In this document: piece after piece, positions 26,472-35,997 of the stretch
Numbering within the stretch: the first letter of the stretch is position 1
Layout of the letters: each line of letters starts with the position of its first letter
Assembly (NCBI GenBank): GCA_012523465.1
Contig: JAAYIK010000015.1
Coordinates: forward strand, 124,001-188,000
Length of the DNA stretch: 64,000 bases
Reading direction: 5' to 3'
DNA from: Lysobacteraceae bacterium
GTDB taxonomy: Bacteria; Pseudomonadota; Gammaproteobacteria; Nitrococcales; AK92
Translations under genes and position numbers: made by a program
Notes under the pieces: model-generated
Databases searched by the model: none
The model's input: the letters and a program-made list of their open reading frames with translations, nothing else
Told to the model about the DNA's origin: nothing

Positions 26472-27314
26472 ATGAATCCCCCCAGCAGCAACTTACTCAG
26501 TCTCGATGGCCCGCAAATGAGGCATACGAGGCATCCGGCGACGGACGACGAGATCAGCCTATTCGACCTCTGGGATATCCTGGTCGGCCGTCGCTGGCTG
26601 GTCGTCGGCGTCTGGGCATTGGTCGTCCTTGCCGCCGTCGCATACCTGCTGATCGCACAACCAGTCTTCGAGAGCCGTGCGGTACTGCGCGTGGGGCGCG
26701 TCGGGGGAGAGTTCGTTACGCCGCCGGCTGCGCTCGTCCTGGAGCTGAGGGAGCGTTTTGAGGTTGGCGAAACCGGGCGCGAGCGTCCTTTCCTCCAAAG
26801 TGTCAAGCAAGAAGGCGACGATGCGGTGGAGATGGTGGCGGAAGCTCACAGCGCTGAAGAGGCGCAGCGCTTCTTGTTGCAGAACCTGCAGGAGTTGCTG
26901 GACCAGCTAGAGCAGCGATACAACGCCGTTCGCAAGCTGCAGGAAGCCGCCCTCGCAACAGTCGATGCGCAAATCGCGGCCCTGGAAGAACAGATCCAAA
27001 AACTGGGCGAAACCGCGACCGAGCTTGACGTGGACGACGCCGTTCGGGCGCTGATCGTCCTGCAACGCAGTACCATCCAGGCCGACCTGCCCACCTTGCA
27101 AGAGCAAAGGCTGCGCCTGCAGCAGAGCCTGACGTCCTTGAGAACCTACCCCGCTCAGCTGGTGCGTGAACCAACCTTGCCCGAACAGGCCAGCTCGCCG
27201 CGCAAGGCGCTCACCTTGGCTCTTGCCCTGGTGCTGGGTGCCATGCTCGGCGTCATGGCCGCCTTTTTGGCCGAGTTCTTGGAGCAGGCAAGAAAAAGAA
27301 GGGCGGCGTCCTAG
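26472..27314 (+). CDS. Short Wzz-type chain-length determinant, copy 1
   Basis: 280 residues. The N-terminus DDEISLFDLWDILVGRRW precedes membrane helix 1 (about 45-65, VVGVWALVVLAAVAYLL). Next comes a short periplasmic segment with a coiled coil at about 140-190, then TLPEQASSPRKALTLALALVLGAMLG leading into helix 2. The two-helix layout with a proline-containing stretch before helix 2 fits Wzz. It lacks the long periplasmic arm of the 449-residue protein. It is paralogous to the next gene, in the same order and orientation. An AAGGA ribosome binding site sits before the ATG. Confidence 0.85.
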   Translation: MNPPSSNLLSLDGPQMRHTRHPATDDEISLFDLWDILVGRRWLVVGVWALVVLAAVAYLLIAQPVFESRAVLRVGRVGGEFVTPPAALVLELRERFEVGETGRERPFLQSVKQEGDDAVEMVAEAHSAEEAQRFLLQNLQELLDQLEQRYNAVRKLQEAALATVDAQIAALEEQIQKLGETATELDVDDAVRALIVLQRSTIQADLPTLQEQRLRLQQSLTSLRTYPAQLVREPTLPEQASSPRKALTLALALVLGAMLGVMAAFLAEFLEQARKRRAAS

Positions 27315-27328
27315 CCGCCAGGAGAACT

Positions 27329-27361
27329 GGCCGGGCGGGAAGCCTCCCGGCCCTTTTTCTT
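27329..27361 (+). terminator. Intrinsic terminator between the two short wzz-like genes
   Basis: GGCCGGG (27329-27335) pairs with CCCGGCC (27346-27352) around a ten-base loop, followed by a T-rich tract CTTTTTCTT. Each paralogue therefore probably has its own promoter. Confidence 0.75.
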
Positions 27362-27554
27362 CGTACCGCGCGGTGACGATCCCTAGGCTTGTCTGGAGGC
27401 CGGCTTGCCCTCGCCCGGCAGCCCTTGTTCTCGCTGTCGCCTCTTCGCTGCTGTACTATAGTGCGCCACCGCTTCACAGGGATGATGATTGCGTCGTCTT
27501 TCTGCCATCGAGGCAGTCCATTTTCTTGCAAGCGAAAAACCAGCATCGGCAACC

Positions 27555-28385
27555 ATGAGTTCTCCGTCTGCAATTCAACACCCCTCGGCTCATCTGCAAC
27601 ACCAGACCTACGCTGACGAAATCAGTCTGTTCGATCTCTGGGACATCCTGGTCCGCTACCGTTGGCGGCTGCTCGCTGTCTGGGCACTCGTCGTTTTGGC
27701 AGCGGCAGCCTACCTGGCCGTGGCGCAGCCGGTCTTCGAAAGCCGAAGCGTTGTGCGGGTAGGGCGCGTCGAGGGCGAATTCATCGTGCAGCCGGCCATC
27801 CTCGCCCTGGAGCTCAAGGAACGCTACGAGGTCGGTGAAAAAGGCCGAGAGCGGCCGTTTATGAAAAGCGTGAAGGTAGAAGACACCGACGCGATCGTTC
27901 TCCAGGCGGAAGCGCACAGCGCAGAAGAAGCTCAGAGCTTCTTACTGGAGGCTGTCTCTGAAGTCCTTGAGCAGCAGCTGCTCCAATACAATGACGCCAG
28001 GAGCCTGCGCGAAAGGGCGCTCGCTGATCTGGAAGCCGAAATCGAGCTCCTCAACGGGCAAGCTCAACAGCTCGCGGAGGTGGCCGAGAATGCCAACGTG
28101 GACGAGGCTGTAAGAGCCTTGATAGTGCTTCAGCGCAGCACGCTGCAGGCCGACCTGCCCGCTTTGCATGAAAAGAAATTGGAATTACAGAGGGCTCTCT
28201 CTCGAATACAGACCTATCCGACGCAGGTGATCCGAGAACCGACGTTGCCGGAGCATGCGAGCTCGCCACGCAAGGCGCTCACCTTGGGGTTAGCTCTTGT
28301 GCTCGGCGGCATGCTCGGCTGCCTGGCGGCTTTTCTGTCTGAATTCTTGCATCAGGCAAAAAACCGTCATCGTCAGTCTGCTTGA
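27555..28385 (+). CDS. Short Wzz-type chain-length determinant, copy 2
   Basis: 276 residues from the ATG at 27555; a TTG at 27489 would add 22 residues but adds no conserved sequence. It aligns with the protein at 26472 over its whole length without gaps I can see: the same DEISLFDLWDIL start, AQPVFESR, AEAHSAEEAQ, AVRALIVLQRST and SSPRKALTL blocks. I judge identity to be above half. The ribosome binding site is weak. It represents a tandem duplication whose copies have diverged mainly in the coiled-coil segment. It probably serves the same polysaccharide system with altered chain-length setting. Confidence 0.82.
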   Translation: MSSPSAIQHPSAHLQHQTYADEISLFDLWDILVRYRWRLLAVWALVVLAAAAYLAVAQPVFESRSVVRVGRVEGEFIVQPAILALELKERYEVGEKGRERPFMKSVKVEDTDAIVLQAEAHSAEEAQSFLLEAVSEVLEQQLLQYNDARSLRERALADLEAEIELLNGQAQQLAEVAENANVDEAVRALIVLQRSTLQADLPALHEKKLELQRALSRIQTYPTQVIREPTLPEHASSPRKALTLGLALVLGGMLGCLAAFLSEFLHQAKNRHRQSA

Positions 28386-28959
28386 GTATGCCTGCTGCGC
28401 TGTGGAAGGCAGTTTTCTATGCTGCGGCCAATCCGCAAACTGCAGCCACCGATCCCCTCGGAATTCTTCCAAGCGTCTATTGACCCTACTTCCCCGGTCT
28501 CGTACCCTCCTGCACGCAGCACGAGGGCGAGAGGTTTGCATTATTGCGACCAGCTCCAGCTGTATACTGGGGAAAATAGCGATATTCGTTAGCCATAAAA
28601 TGAGTTTTCTTGCTATTGTCTTATCGCCCTTGCTTCCATGACTCTGTAGCGCTGGGCAGGCGCTTCATATCAGGGCCTTATGATGGGCAAGGGAAGGGTT
28701 TTTAAGAAATGCAGTGGCAGGTATGCTAAGCCACTAGTTCTGAAACCCGAGAGGATGCTCGCCAAAAAAAGGCCATCATGCTTTATGGTTGCGGCCGCTG
28801 ACAATTGAACGGTGGATGGGCTCTTTCTAGGCGGCCGTTGCCGGTTGTGCAGGGATCGCGAGTTGGTTTTCGTCTTTCTTGCCCAAATGCTTAGGGCCCG
28901 CTACGCATCACTTCTCTCACCTGAGGGTTTGCTTTCGTTGCGATCTCTGGGGGCAGCGC
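28386..28959. other. Gap before the dehydratase gene
   Basis: About 570 bases with no gene supported. TATACT at 28563-28568 could be a -10 box but has no good -35. The extension of the dehydratase frame back to 28879 has no ribosome binding site. Confidence 0.4.
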
Positions 28960-30936
28960 TTGAATAACAAGGTAGGTCGGTTGATCCAGAGGCTGGGCAA
29001 GCTGCCACGGCCTTACAAGCGATTGATAACGATTGCTGTGGACCTGACGGCAATGCCCGTTGCTCTCTGGTCCGCGTTCGCGTTGCGCTTTGGAACACTG
29101 ACTCCACCGATCGACCGCTTCTGGTGGCTTTTCATCGTGGTGCCGGTTTTGTCGGTGCCCATCCTCAAGCTTTGCGGCCTGTACCGTGAGGTCCTGCGCT
29201 ATATGGGGCCACAGGCGGCGGTTGCCATCCTCAAGGGCGTGACCTTGTCGACGGCACTGCTGGGCGCCGTTGCCTTACTGGGCGGTTTGCGTGACCTGCC
29301 GCGCTCGGTGCTGATTCTCTACTGGATCAATTCGCTGCTCTATCTGGGCGGCAGCCGCATCCTTCTGCGCGCTATGCTGCAAACGTTGAGTCGCCGAGCG
29401 AGAGGCCGGGCTCCAGTGGTGATTTATGGCGCTGGCGCCGCCGGCGCGCAGCTGGCTGGTGCCTTGGACCTGAGCCCGGATTATGTGCCCGTTGCCATGG
29501 TGGACGATGACCCGGGGCTCTGGGGCAGTACGGTGCGGGGCCTTCGGGTGTATTCACCGGATGCGCTGGAGGCGCTGATTGCCGACTCTCATGTGCAACA
29601 CGTGCTGCTAGCGCTGCCGGCCGCCTCTCGCGAGCGGCGGCGGGCCATCGTCCGTTGGTTGGAGCCGTTCCCGGTACGTGTGAAGACAGTGCCCAATCTG
29701 GCCGACCTGGCGGCGGGTCGTGCGCAGCTCGAGGATATCCGCGACGTCGAAATCGAGGATCTGCTGGGGCGGGATCCGGTGGAGCCGGATCAAGCCCTGC
29801 TGCGGGCCTGCATCGACGGGAAGAATGTGCTGGTGACCGGCGCTGGCGGCTCCATCGGCTCCGAGCTGTGCCGCCAGATTGCCATGCTTTCGCCGCGTCG
29901 CCTGGTGCTCTACGAGCTTTCGGAATACGCGCTCTACCAGATCGAGCGCGAGCTGCGGGAGATGCTGGCGCGGACCGGCAAGGAGCTGGAGCTGGTGCCG
30001 GTTCTGGGTTCGGTGCTTAACCGCGCTCGCATGCAGGAGCTGATGCGCGCCTTCGAGATCCAAACCGTCTATCACGCCGCAGCCTACAAGCATGTGCCGC
30101 TGGTTGAGCACAACGTCCTCGAAGGCGTGCGCAACAACACCCTGGGCACCTGGCATGCGGCGATGGCGGCGCAGACGGCCGGCGTGGAGACCTTCGTTCT
30201 CATTTCCACCGACAAGGCGGTGCGGCCGACCAACGTCATGGGCGCCAGCAAGCGGATGGCCGAGCTGGTGCTACAAGGCTTAGCGGAGGAAGGCGGTAAG
30301 ACGCTGTTCTGCATGGTACGGTTCGGCAACGTGCTGGGTTCGTCTGGCTCCGTCGTGCCGCTGTTCCGCGAACAGATCCGCCGAGGCAGGCCGGTGACCA
30401 TCACCCATCCGGAAGTCACCCGCTATTTCATGACCATCCCCGAGGCGGCTACCCTGGTGCTGCAGGCCGGCGCCATGGCCGAGGGCGGGGACGTGTTCGT
30501 GCTGGACATGGGCGAGCCGGTGAAGATCGTCGATTTAGCCCGGCAGATGATCCGGTTGATGGGGCTCGAGGTGCGTGATGAGAGCAATCCGGATGGTGAC
30601 ATCGAAATCGTGTTCACTGGACTGCGCCCCGGCGAGAAGCTGTATGAGGAGCTGCTGATCGGCGACAACGTCACCGGCACCCGGCATCCGATGATCATGC
30701 GGGCGATCGAAAGCTCGCTGCCGTGGGCGGAGGTGGAGCAGCTCTTGATCCGTCTACAGAAGGCCTATGAGCGTTACGATTGTACCGAGGCGGAAGCCGT
30801 GCTGACGGAGGCCGTGGCCGGCTTCGTGCACGAGGGGCCGGATCAGGACGTGTTATGGCGGCAGATACGGGGTATCGCTCCTGCCGTGAAGGAGAAGGTT
30901 ACGTACCTGCGGCGGCCGCCGGCGATCGGAGACTGA
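28960..30936 (+). CDS. Membrane-bound UDP-sugar 4,6-dehydratase (WbpM/FlaA1/CapD family)
   Basis: 658 residues from a TTG at 28960, chosen because GGGGG lies six bases upstream. Four N-terminal membrane helices (to about residue 125) are followed by a CoA-binding-like Rossmann fold with GAGAAGAQL at about 157, and then the catalytic SDR domain with GAGGSIGS at 294-301. The catalytic triad appears as Ser416, Met427 and Lys431 (ISTDK, VMGASK), where WbpM-type enzymes have methionine in place of tyrosine. It should convert UDP-GlcNAc to a 4-keto-6-deoxy sugar, the precursor of QuiNAc, FucNAc or bacillosamine. The enzymes that follow in that pathway are not in the window. Confidence 0.9.
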   Translation: MNNKVGRLIQRLGKLPRPYKRLITIAVDLTAMPVALWSAFALRFGTLTPPIDRFWWLFIVVPVLSVPILKLCGLYREVLRYMGPQAAVAILKGVTLSTALLGAVALLGGLRDLPRSVLILYWINSLLYLGGSRILLRAMLQTLSRRARGRAPVVIYGAGAAGAQLAGALDLSPDYVPVAMVDDDPGLWGSTVRGLRVYSPDALEALIADSHVQHVLLALPAASRERRRAIVRWLEPFPVRVKTVPNLADLAAGRAQLEDIRDVEIEDLLGRDPVEPDQALLRACIDGKNVLVTGAGGSIGSELCRQIAMLSPRRLVLYELSEYALYQIERELREMLARTGKELELVPVLGSVLNRARMQELMRAFEIQTVYHAAAYKHVPLVEHNVLEGVRNNTLGTWHAAMAAQTAGVETFVLISTDKAVRPTNVMGASKRMAELVLQGLAEEGGKTLFCMVRFGNVLGSSGSVVPLFREQIRRGRPVTITHPEVTRYFMTIPEAATLVLQAGAMAEGGDVFVLDMGEPVKIVDLARQMIRLMGLEVRDESNPDGDIEIVFTGLRPGEKLYEELLIGDNVTGTRHPMIMRAIESSLPWAEVEQLLIRLQKAYERYDCTEAEAVLTEAVAGFVHEGPDQDVLWRQIRGIAPAVKEKVTYLRRPPAIGD

Positions 30937-30981
30937 CGCGTCCGGTTCCTCATTAGGCGTACCTTTCGATGCCGACTCGTT

Positions 30982-31008
30982 CTAGGGCAGGGCGTATCCC
31001 TGTCCTAG
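30982..31008. terminator. Convergent hairpin after the dehydratase gene
   Basis: An 11-bp stem, with one G-T pair, between 30982-30992 and 30998-31008 with a five-base loop. It overlaps the stop codon of the converging beta-CASP gene. No T tract. Confidence 0.5.
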
Positions 31009-32456
31009 GGGATGATCACTTCCATTCCTGCAGCCAGCTCCTCCAGCCGCTTCTTTAGGGCTAGCTTGGCTTCCAGCTCGCCGTGCACCAGGCGTACTTG
31101 CCTGGGCGGATGGCGCATGCGGCGGATGAAGTTGACCAGGTTGTTCTGGTCGGCATGGGCCGAGTAGCCGTCGATGCGGTGCACGCGGGCGCGGATGGTG
31201 TAGCGCTGGCCGTCGAGCTCGACCCAGCCGCCGCGCGGGCCGTGCTCGAGGATGTCGCGTCCCGGCGTACCGGGCGCCTGGTAGCCGACGAAAAGCACAT
31301 CGTTGCGCGGGTCGCCCAGCATGGCCTTGAGGTAATTGACGATGCGGCCGCCGGCGCACATGCCGCTGGCGGCGATGACCACGCTGGGGCGGCCGCTGCG
31401 GGCGAGATACTCCACCGTGCGCAGGTGATCCTCGTGGCTGTCGATGGTGGTGAGCTGCTCGAAGGCGAGCGGTCGCCGGCCTTGGGCGACGCGGCGCTTG
31501 GCCTCGGCATCCCACCAGGGCAGCAGCTCCCGATAGGTGGCGGTGAAGCGGCTGGCGAGCGGAGAGTCGACGATGATTTCCAGATCCTCCCAGCGCAGCC
31601 CGCTGTCTGTGCGGCGCCGGCGCGATTCCCGGTGGATGATGTCCTCCAGCTCGTACAGCAGCTCCTGCGTCCGGCCGATGCTGAAGGCGGGGATGAGTAC
31701 GGTGCCGCGGTCGGCCAGGGCGTGCTCGATGGTCTCGCGCAGCTGCTCGCGGCGGTTGGCGCGGTTGGCATGGATGCGGTCGCCGTAGGTGCTTTCCAGC
31801 ACCACCACGTCGGCGGCGTAGGGCGGCTTGGGCGCGGCCAGCAGCGGCGCGTAGGGCGCGCCGAGATCGCCGGAGAAGAGCACCCGCTGCTCCTTGCCGT
31901 TGCTGCGAATGCGGCACTCGACGTAGGCCGAGCCGAGCACGTGGCCGGCCGGCTTGAGCTTGATGGCGAGCCTCGCCGAGCCGGTGAGCTCCACTTCGTG
32001 CCATTGCCCGTACGGGATCGCCACGATGCGCTGCCGGAGTATGTCCAGGAAGCGCGCGATCAGCCGCGGCTCCTGGGTGAAGCCGAGCCGGATGGCGTCT
32101 TCCATCACCAGCGGCAGCAGCCGTGCCGAGGGTTCGCTGCAGAGGATGGGGCCCTGGAAGCCGGCGCCCATGAGGTAGGGGATGCGGCCGACATGGTCGA
32201 TGTGGACGTGAGTGACCACCAGAGCGCGGATGTGGTCGATGGGGAAGTCGATCTCCAGTTGCTCGGCGTCGGCCATGCCGCTGGGCGAGGCTTCGGCGCC
32301 CTGGAACAGCCCGCAGTCGATCAGGATGCCATCGGGGCCGATGCGCAGCTCGTGGCAGGAGCCGGTGACACCCTTGACCGCGCCATGGTGGAGGATGGAA
32401 GCCAGCGACGGTGCAGGCGTGACGATGCGTGGTTCCAGCTTGGTTGCCCTGTTCAT
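31005..32456 (-). CDS. MBL-fold beta-CASP metallo-hydrolase, second copy
   Basis: 483 residues from the ATG at 32456; the longer open frame upstream has no good start. HVHIDH is at 83-88. The beta-CASP core has SGDLGAPYAP, STYGDRIH, IPAFSIGRTQELLY and GMCAGGRIVNY, and the C-terminal part has GYSAHADQNNL. It is the same domain architecture as the protein at 21725-23161 but only moderately similar. It is divergent from manB. Both enzymes probably cleave RNA, although no substrate is known. Two such genes so close, flanking the sugar-nucleotide genes, are notable. Confidence 0.87.
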   Translation of the reverse strand: MNRATKLEPRIVTPAPSLASILHHGAVKGVTGSCHELRIGPDGILIDCGLFQGAEASPSGMADAEQLEIDFPIDHIRALVVTHVHIDHVGRIPYLMGAGFQGPILCSEPSARLLPLVMEDAIRLGFTQEPRLIARFLDILRQRIVAIPYGQWHEVELTGSARLAIKLKPAGHVLGSAYVECRIRSNGKEQRVLFSGDLGAPYAPLLAAPKPPYAADVVVLESTYGDRIHANRANRREQLRETIEHALADRGTVLIPAFSIGRTQELLYELEDIIHRESRRRRTDSGLRWEDLEIIVDSPLASRFTATYRELLPWWDAEAKRRVAQGRRPLAFEQLTTIDSHEDHLRTVEYLARSGRPSVVIAASGMCAGGRIVNYLKAMLGDPRNDVLFVGYQAPGTPGRDILEHGPRGGWVELDGQRYTIRARVHRIDGYSAHADQNNLVNFIRRMRHPPRQVRLVHGELEAKLALKKRLEELAAGMEVIIP

Positions 32457-32643
32457 TTTTCCGTTTTCCCTAACCTTACCCGCTGGAAGAGGCCGATTGT
32501 AGCGCGGCGGGTGGCTGGCAGCGGCGGCAGCGACGCCATGCTTCTTGGCCGCGTTTGGGATTACAATCCTTGCCCATTGTGCAGCGTGTTCCCGGTACGC
32601 ATAATCTTCGATTCGAATCCTGGGCTGTTGAAAGGGCGCTTCC

Positions 32644-34002
32644 TTGACCGAAAAGCTGAGCTGCTTCAAGGCCTACGACGTGCGCGGCCGCATTCCCGAT
32701 GAGCTGAACAAAGACATCGCTTACCGGATCGGCCGCGCCTATGCGGAATTCCTCGCGCCGAAGCGGGTGGTCGTCGGCCACGACATCCGGCTGTCCAGCC
32801 CGTCCATCAGCGAAGCGCTGACGCGCGGGCTGCTGGACGGCGGTGCCGACGTGTACGACATCGGCGTCTGCGGCACCGAGGAAGTGTACTTCGCCACCTT
32901 CGACCAGGACATGGACGGCGGCATCGTCGTCACCGCCAGCCACAACCCCAAGGACTACAACGGCATGAAGTTCGTCCGCGAAGGCGCCAAGCCGATCAGC
33001 GGCGACAGTGGGCTGAAGGAAATCCAGCGGCTGGCGGAAGCGGGGCGTTTTTCCGAGCCAGCCCGGCGCGGGCAGTACCGCACGCTGGCACACCTCGAGC
33101 GCTACATCGAGCACCTGCTGGGCTATGTCGATGCCGAGGCGCTCAAGCCGCTCAAGATCGTGGTCAATGCCGGCAACGGCGGCGCGGGCCGGATCGTCGA
33201 TGCGCTGGAGCCACACTTGCCGTTTACCTTCGTCAAGATGCATCACGAGCCGGACGGCAACTTCCCCAACGGGGTGCCGAATCCGCTGCTGGAGGAGAAC
33301 CGGGCGCCGACCATCGCGGCGATCACCGAGCATGGCGCCGATCTCGGCGTGGCCTGGGACGGCGACTTCGACCGTTGCTTCCTGTTCGACGAGAAGGGGC
33401 GCTTTATCGAGGGCTATTACATCGTGGGGCTCCTGGCCGAGGCGTTCCTGCGTAAGCACCCGGGCAGCAAGATCGTGCATGATCCCCGCCTTATCTGGAA
33501 CACCATCGACGTGGTCAAGGCCGCCGGCGGCGTACCCATCATGACAAAGACCGGCCATGCCTTCATCAAGGAGCGCATGCGCAAGGAAGACGCGGTCTAC
33601 GGCGGGGAGATGAGCGCGCACCACTATTTTCGCAGCTTCGCCTACTGCGACTCCGGCATGATCCCCTGGCTGCTGGTGGCGGAGCTGATGTCCCGGTCCG
33701 GCAGGCCGCTGTCCGAGCTGCTGGACGAGCGCATGCGGCTTTATCCGGCCAGCGGGGAGATCAACCGCAAGCTGGCCGATCCCAAGGCGGCGCTGGTGGC
33801 GCTGGAAGATGCCTACCGCCACCAGGCCAAGTCCATTGACCACACCGACGGCCTGAGCATGGAGTTCGACGACTGGCGCTTCAACCTACGGGCGTCCAAT
33901 ACCGAGCCCGTGGTGCGGCTCAATGTCGAATCCCGCGGTAACGAGGCGCTGATGCGGGAGAAAACCGAGGAGCTGCTGCAGCGGCTGGAGGCTTTCGTCT
34001 AG
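32644..34002 (+). CDS. manB: Phosphomannomutase (CpsG/ManB type)
   Basis: 452 residues. The N-terminus [18 protein letters not shown], the phosphoserine loop TASHNP (Ser99) and the Mg loop DGDFDR (239-244) define the alpha-D-phosphohexomutase family, and the sequence resembles the CpsG/ManB branch closely. It interconverts mannose-6-phosphate and mannose-1-phosphate, feeding GDP-mannose synthesis by the ManC homologue at 36842. The TTG start at 32644 has an AAAGGG site nine bases upstream. It is divergent from the beta-CASP gene with a 187-base gap. Confidence 0.9.
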   Translation: MTEKLSCFKAYDVRGRIPDELNKDIAYRIGRAYAEFLAPKRVVVGHDIRLSSPSISEALTRGLLDGGADVYDIGVCGTEEVYFATFDQDMDGGIVVTASHNPKDYNGMKFVREGAKPISGDSGLKEIQRLAEAGRFSEPARRGQYRTLAHLERYIEHLLGYVDAEALKPLKIVVNAGNGGAGRIVDALEPHLPFTFVKMHHEPDGNFPNGVPNPLLEENRAPTIAAITEHGADLGVAWDGDFDRCFLFDEKGRFIEGYYIVGLLAEAFLRKHPGSKIVHDPRLIWNTIDVVKAAGGVPIMTKTGHAFIKERMRKEDAVYGGEMSAHHYFRSFAYCDSGMIPWLLVAELMSRSGRPLSELLDERMRLYPASGEINRKLADPKAALVALEDAYRHQAKSIDHTDGLSMEFDDWRFNLRASNTEPVVRLNVESRGNEALMREKTEELLQRLEAFV

Positions 34003-34087
34003 AAGCCCGGGCGGCTGATGGCCAGAGCGTTCCCGCGGATGCGGCCATTTGTGCGCCAGGCCGTGCCTTGCTGCTTGTGAATCGAGG

Positions 34088-34093
34088 CATAAT
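34088..34093 (+). promoter_or_regulatory. Candidate -10 box upstream of ugd
   Basis: CATAAT matches the consensus at five of six bases and lies 64 bases before the ugd start. No convincing -35 box. Confidence 0.25.
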
Positions 34094-34156
34094 GCGTCCT
34101 CTTCGGGGTAGGGCGCCGTTTTTCCGTTTTTGAAGACACGATAACCGAGAAGGCTA

Positions 34157-35497
34157 ATGAGACTCACGATTTTTGGCACCGGCTATGTCGGTTTGGTGAC
34201 GGGTACCTGCTTTGCCGAGGTGGGCAACGACGTCGTTTGCGGCGACGTCGACGAGGACAAGATCGCCTGCCTCAACCGGGGTGAGATCCCGATTTACGAG
34301 CCAGGTCTGGAAGCGCTGGTCCGCAAGAATCAAGAAGCCGGCCGGCTGCGCTTCACCACCGATCCCGACGAGGCCGTGCGGCATGCCGCGCTGCAGTTCA
34401 TCGCGGTGGGCACGCCGCCGGATGAGGACGGCTCGGCCGACCTGCGCTACGTGCTGGAGGTGGCCCGCACCATCGCCGAGCGCATGGACGACTACAAGGT
34501 CATCATCGACAAGTCCACGGTGCCGGTGGGGACGGCCGACCGGGTGCGCGCCCAGGTGCAGGAAGTGCTCGATGCGCGCGGGGTGGATGTGCCGTTCGAT
34601 GTGGTGTCCAACCCGGAGTTCCTGAAGGAAGGCGCGGCGATCGATGACTTCATGAAGCCGGATCGCATCATCGTCGGCACGGACAATCCGCGCACGGCCG
34701 AGCTGCTGCGGGCCCTGTACTCGCCCTTCAACCGCAGCCACGACCGGGTGCTGGTGATGGACGTCCGCTCGGCCGAGCTGACCAAATACGCCGCCAACGC
34801 CATGCTGGCGACCAAGATCAGCTTCATGAACGAGCTCGCCAACCTGGCCGAGCGGCTGGGCGCGGACATAGAGAAAGTGCGCATCGGCATCGGCTCGGAC
34901 ACCCGGATCGGCTACCATTTCATCTATCCGGGCGTCGGCTACGGCGGCTCCTGCTTCCCCAAAGACGTCCAGGCGCTGACGCGCACCGCGCAGGAGGTGG
35001 ATTACGAGCCTAAGATCCTGCTGGCGGTGGAGGAGGTCAACCGGCGCCAGAAGCGGCTGCTGTTCAAGAAGATCGAGCGCTTCTTCGACGGAGATCTCAA
35101 GGGCCGCACCTTCGCGCTCTGGGGGCTGGCGTTCAAACCCAATACCGACGACATGCGCGAGGCGCCCAGCCGGGTGCTGATGGAATCCTTGTGGGAGGCG
35201 GGCGCCACGGTGCGCGCTTACGACCCGCAAGCCATGCAGGAGTGCCGCCGCATCTACGGCGACCGGCCGGACTTGATTCTCTGCGAGCATCCCGAGGATG
35301 TGCTGGAGGGCGCCGATGCGCTGGTGATCGTCACCGAATGGCAGGTCTTCCGCAGCCCGGACTTCGAGCGCATCCGCAACACGCTCAAGCAGCCGGTCAT
35401 CTTCGACGGTCGCAATATCTACGACCCGGTGCAGATGGCCAAGATGGGGCTGCACTACATTGCCATCGGCCGCCCGATCATCCCGCCGCAAGCGTGA
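34157..35497 (+). CDS. ugd: UDP-glucose 6-dehydrogenase
   Basis: 446 residues. The NAD-binding motif GTGYVG is at 7-12, and the catalytic cysteine is Cys266 in GGSCFPKD. It oxidises UDP-glucose twice to UDP-glucuronate, a building block for capsule or exopolysaccharide, and the substrate for the epimerase at 23434. Length and domain order (NAD domain, dimer helix, UDP domain) are normal. The ribosome binding site is GAGAAGG. It is followed by a mosaic 500-base gap with tandem hairpins. Confidence 0.95.
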   Translation: MRLTIFGTGYVGLVTGTCFAEVGNDVVCGDVDEDKIACLNRGEIPIYEPGLEALVRKNQEAGRLRFTTDPDEAVRHAALQFIAVGTPPDEDGSADLRYVLEVARTIAERMDDYKVIIDKSTVPVGTADRVRAQVQEVLDARGVDVPFDVVSNPEFLKEGAAIDDFMKPDRIIVGTDNPRTAELLRALYSPFNRSHDRVLVMDVRSAELTKYAANAMLATKISFMNELANLAERLGADIEKVRIGIGSDTRIGYHFIYPGVGYGGSCFPKDVQALTRTAQEVDYEPKILLAVEEVNRRQKRLLFKKIERFFDGDLKGRTFALWGLAFKPNTDDMREAPSRVLMESLWEAGATVRAYDPQAMQECRRIYGDRPDLILCEHPEDVLEGADALVIVTEWQVFRSPDFERIRNTLKQPVIFDGRNIYDPVQMAKMGLHYIAIGRPIIPPQA

Positions 35498-35997
35498 TGT
35501 CGATCGTGGCGCCGGGGTCGGCATCCTCCTCGCCCTGAAGGGCGAGCAGTCCCGTTGCGCCCAGGGGCCATTTTGGCCGCCCCTGGGCCGCTTCGGCGAG
35601 CCCTAGTTTCCGACTGTTGGCCTGCCGGCCCAAACCGCGCAGGCCATCCAGCTGTGCCCCGCCCTGCGCTCGCCTCGGTTCCATCCCGCGAGGAGGTAGC
35701 ACCTCCCCCAATCCGTTCGCCCGGCAACCCCGCTCTGGTTGCGCTCGAGTCAGCCGGCGCTTGCAGTGCAAGAGGTCCATGGGGGCAACGTCCGGCGTTC
35801 TGTGGGCGCGCCGCCGACAAGGCTCTGATGTTGCTTTCTCCAAGACGGCTCGCATCTTGGGCATGCGGTTGATTTCCAGCCAGTACATGACGTATGCCTT
35901 GTACTGGCGCCAAATGAACTACTCCCACCAAGCCTTGCGGCGCAGTTTGGTAAACTAACCCTAAACGGAGAAGGTGGGCAATTCGGAGGATCCCCCA
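35498..35997. other. Mosaic 500-base gap after ugd
   Basis: No gene was supported. Two hairpins follow ugd in tandem: CTCGCCC/GGGCGAG at 35529-35546 and CCAGGGGC/GCCCCTGG at 35561-35586. Further on, a perfect nine-base inverted repeat GCCAGTACA/TGTACTGGC spans 35879-35908. Long weak frames run on both strands without a start signal. The stretch resembles degenerate mobile or repeat DNA, but I could not identify the source. Confidence 0.5.
35879..35908. repeat. Perfect inverted repeat
   Basis: GCCAGTACA at 35879-35887 and its exact complement at 35900-35908 are separated by 12 bases, 90 bases upstream of the small membrane ORF. It could be an operator or a stem of a mobile-element end. Confidence 0.6.

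Noticed and set aside
28879-28959. Upstream extension of the WbpM-like gene
   Set aside because: The TTG at 28879 has no ribosome binding site and adds no conserved residues; the TTG at 28960 does have one.
32604-32624. TTCGAATCC resembling a tRNA T loop
   Set aside because: The flanking bases do not form a five-base T stem, and no acceptor or anticodon stem can be built around it.
35478-35888. Minus frames in the ugd downstream gap as genes
   Set aside because: They have no ribosome binding site or recognised domain and overlap other equally long frames.
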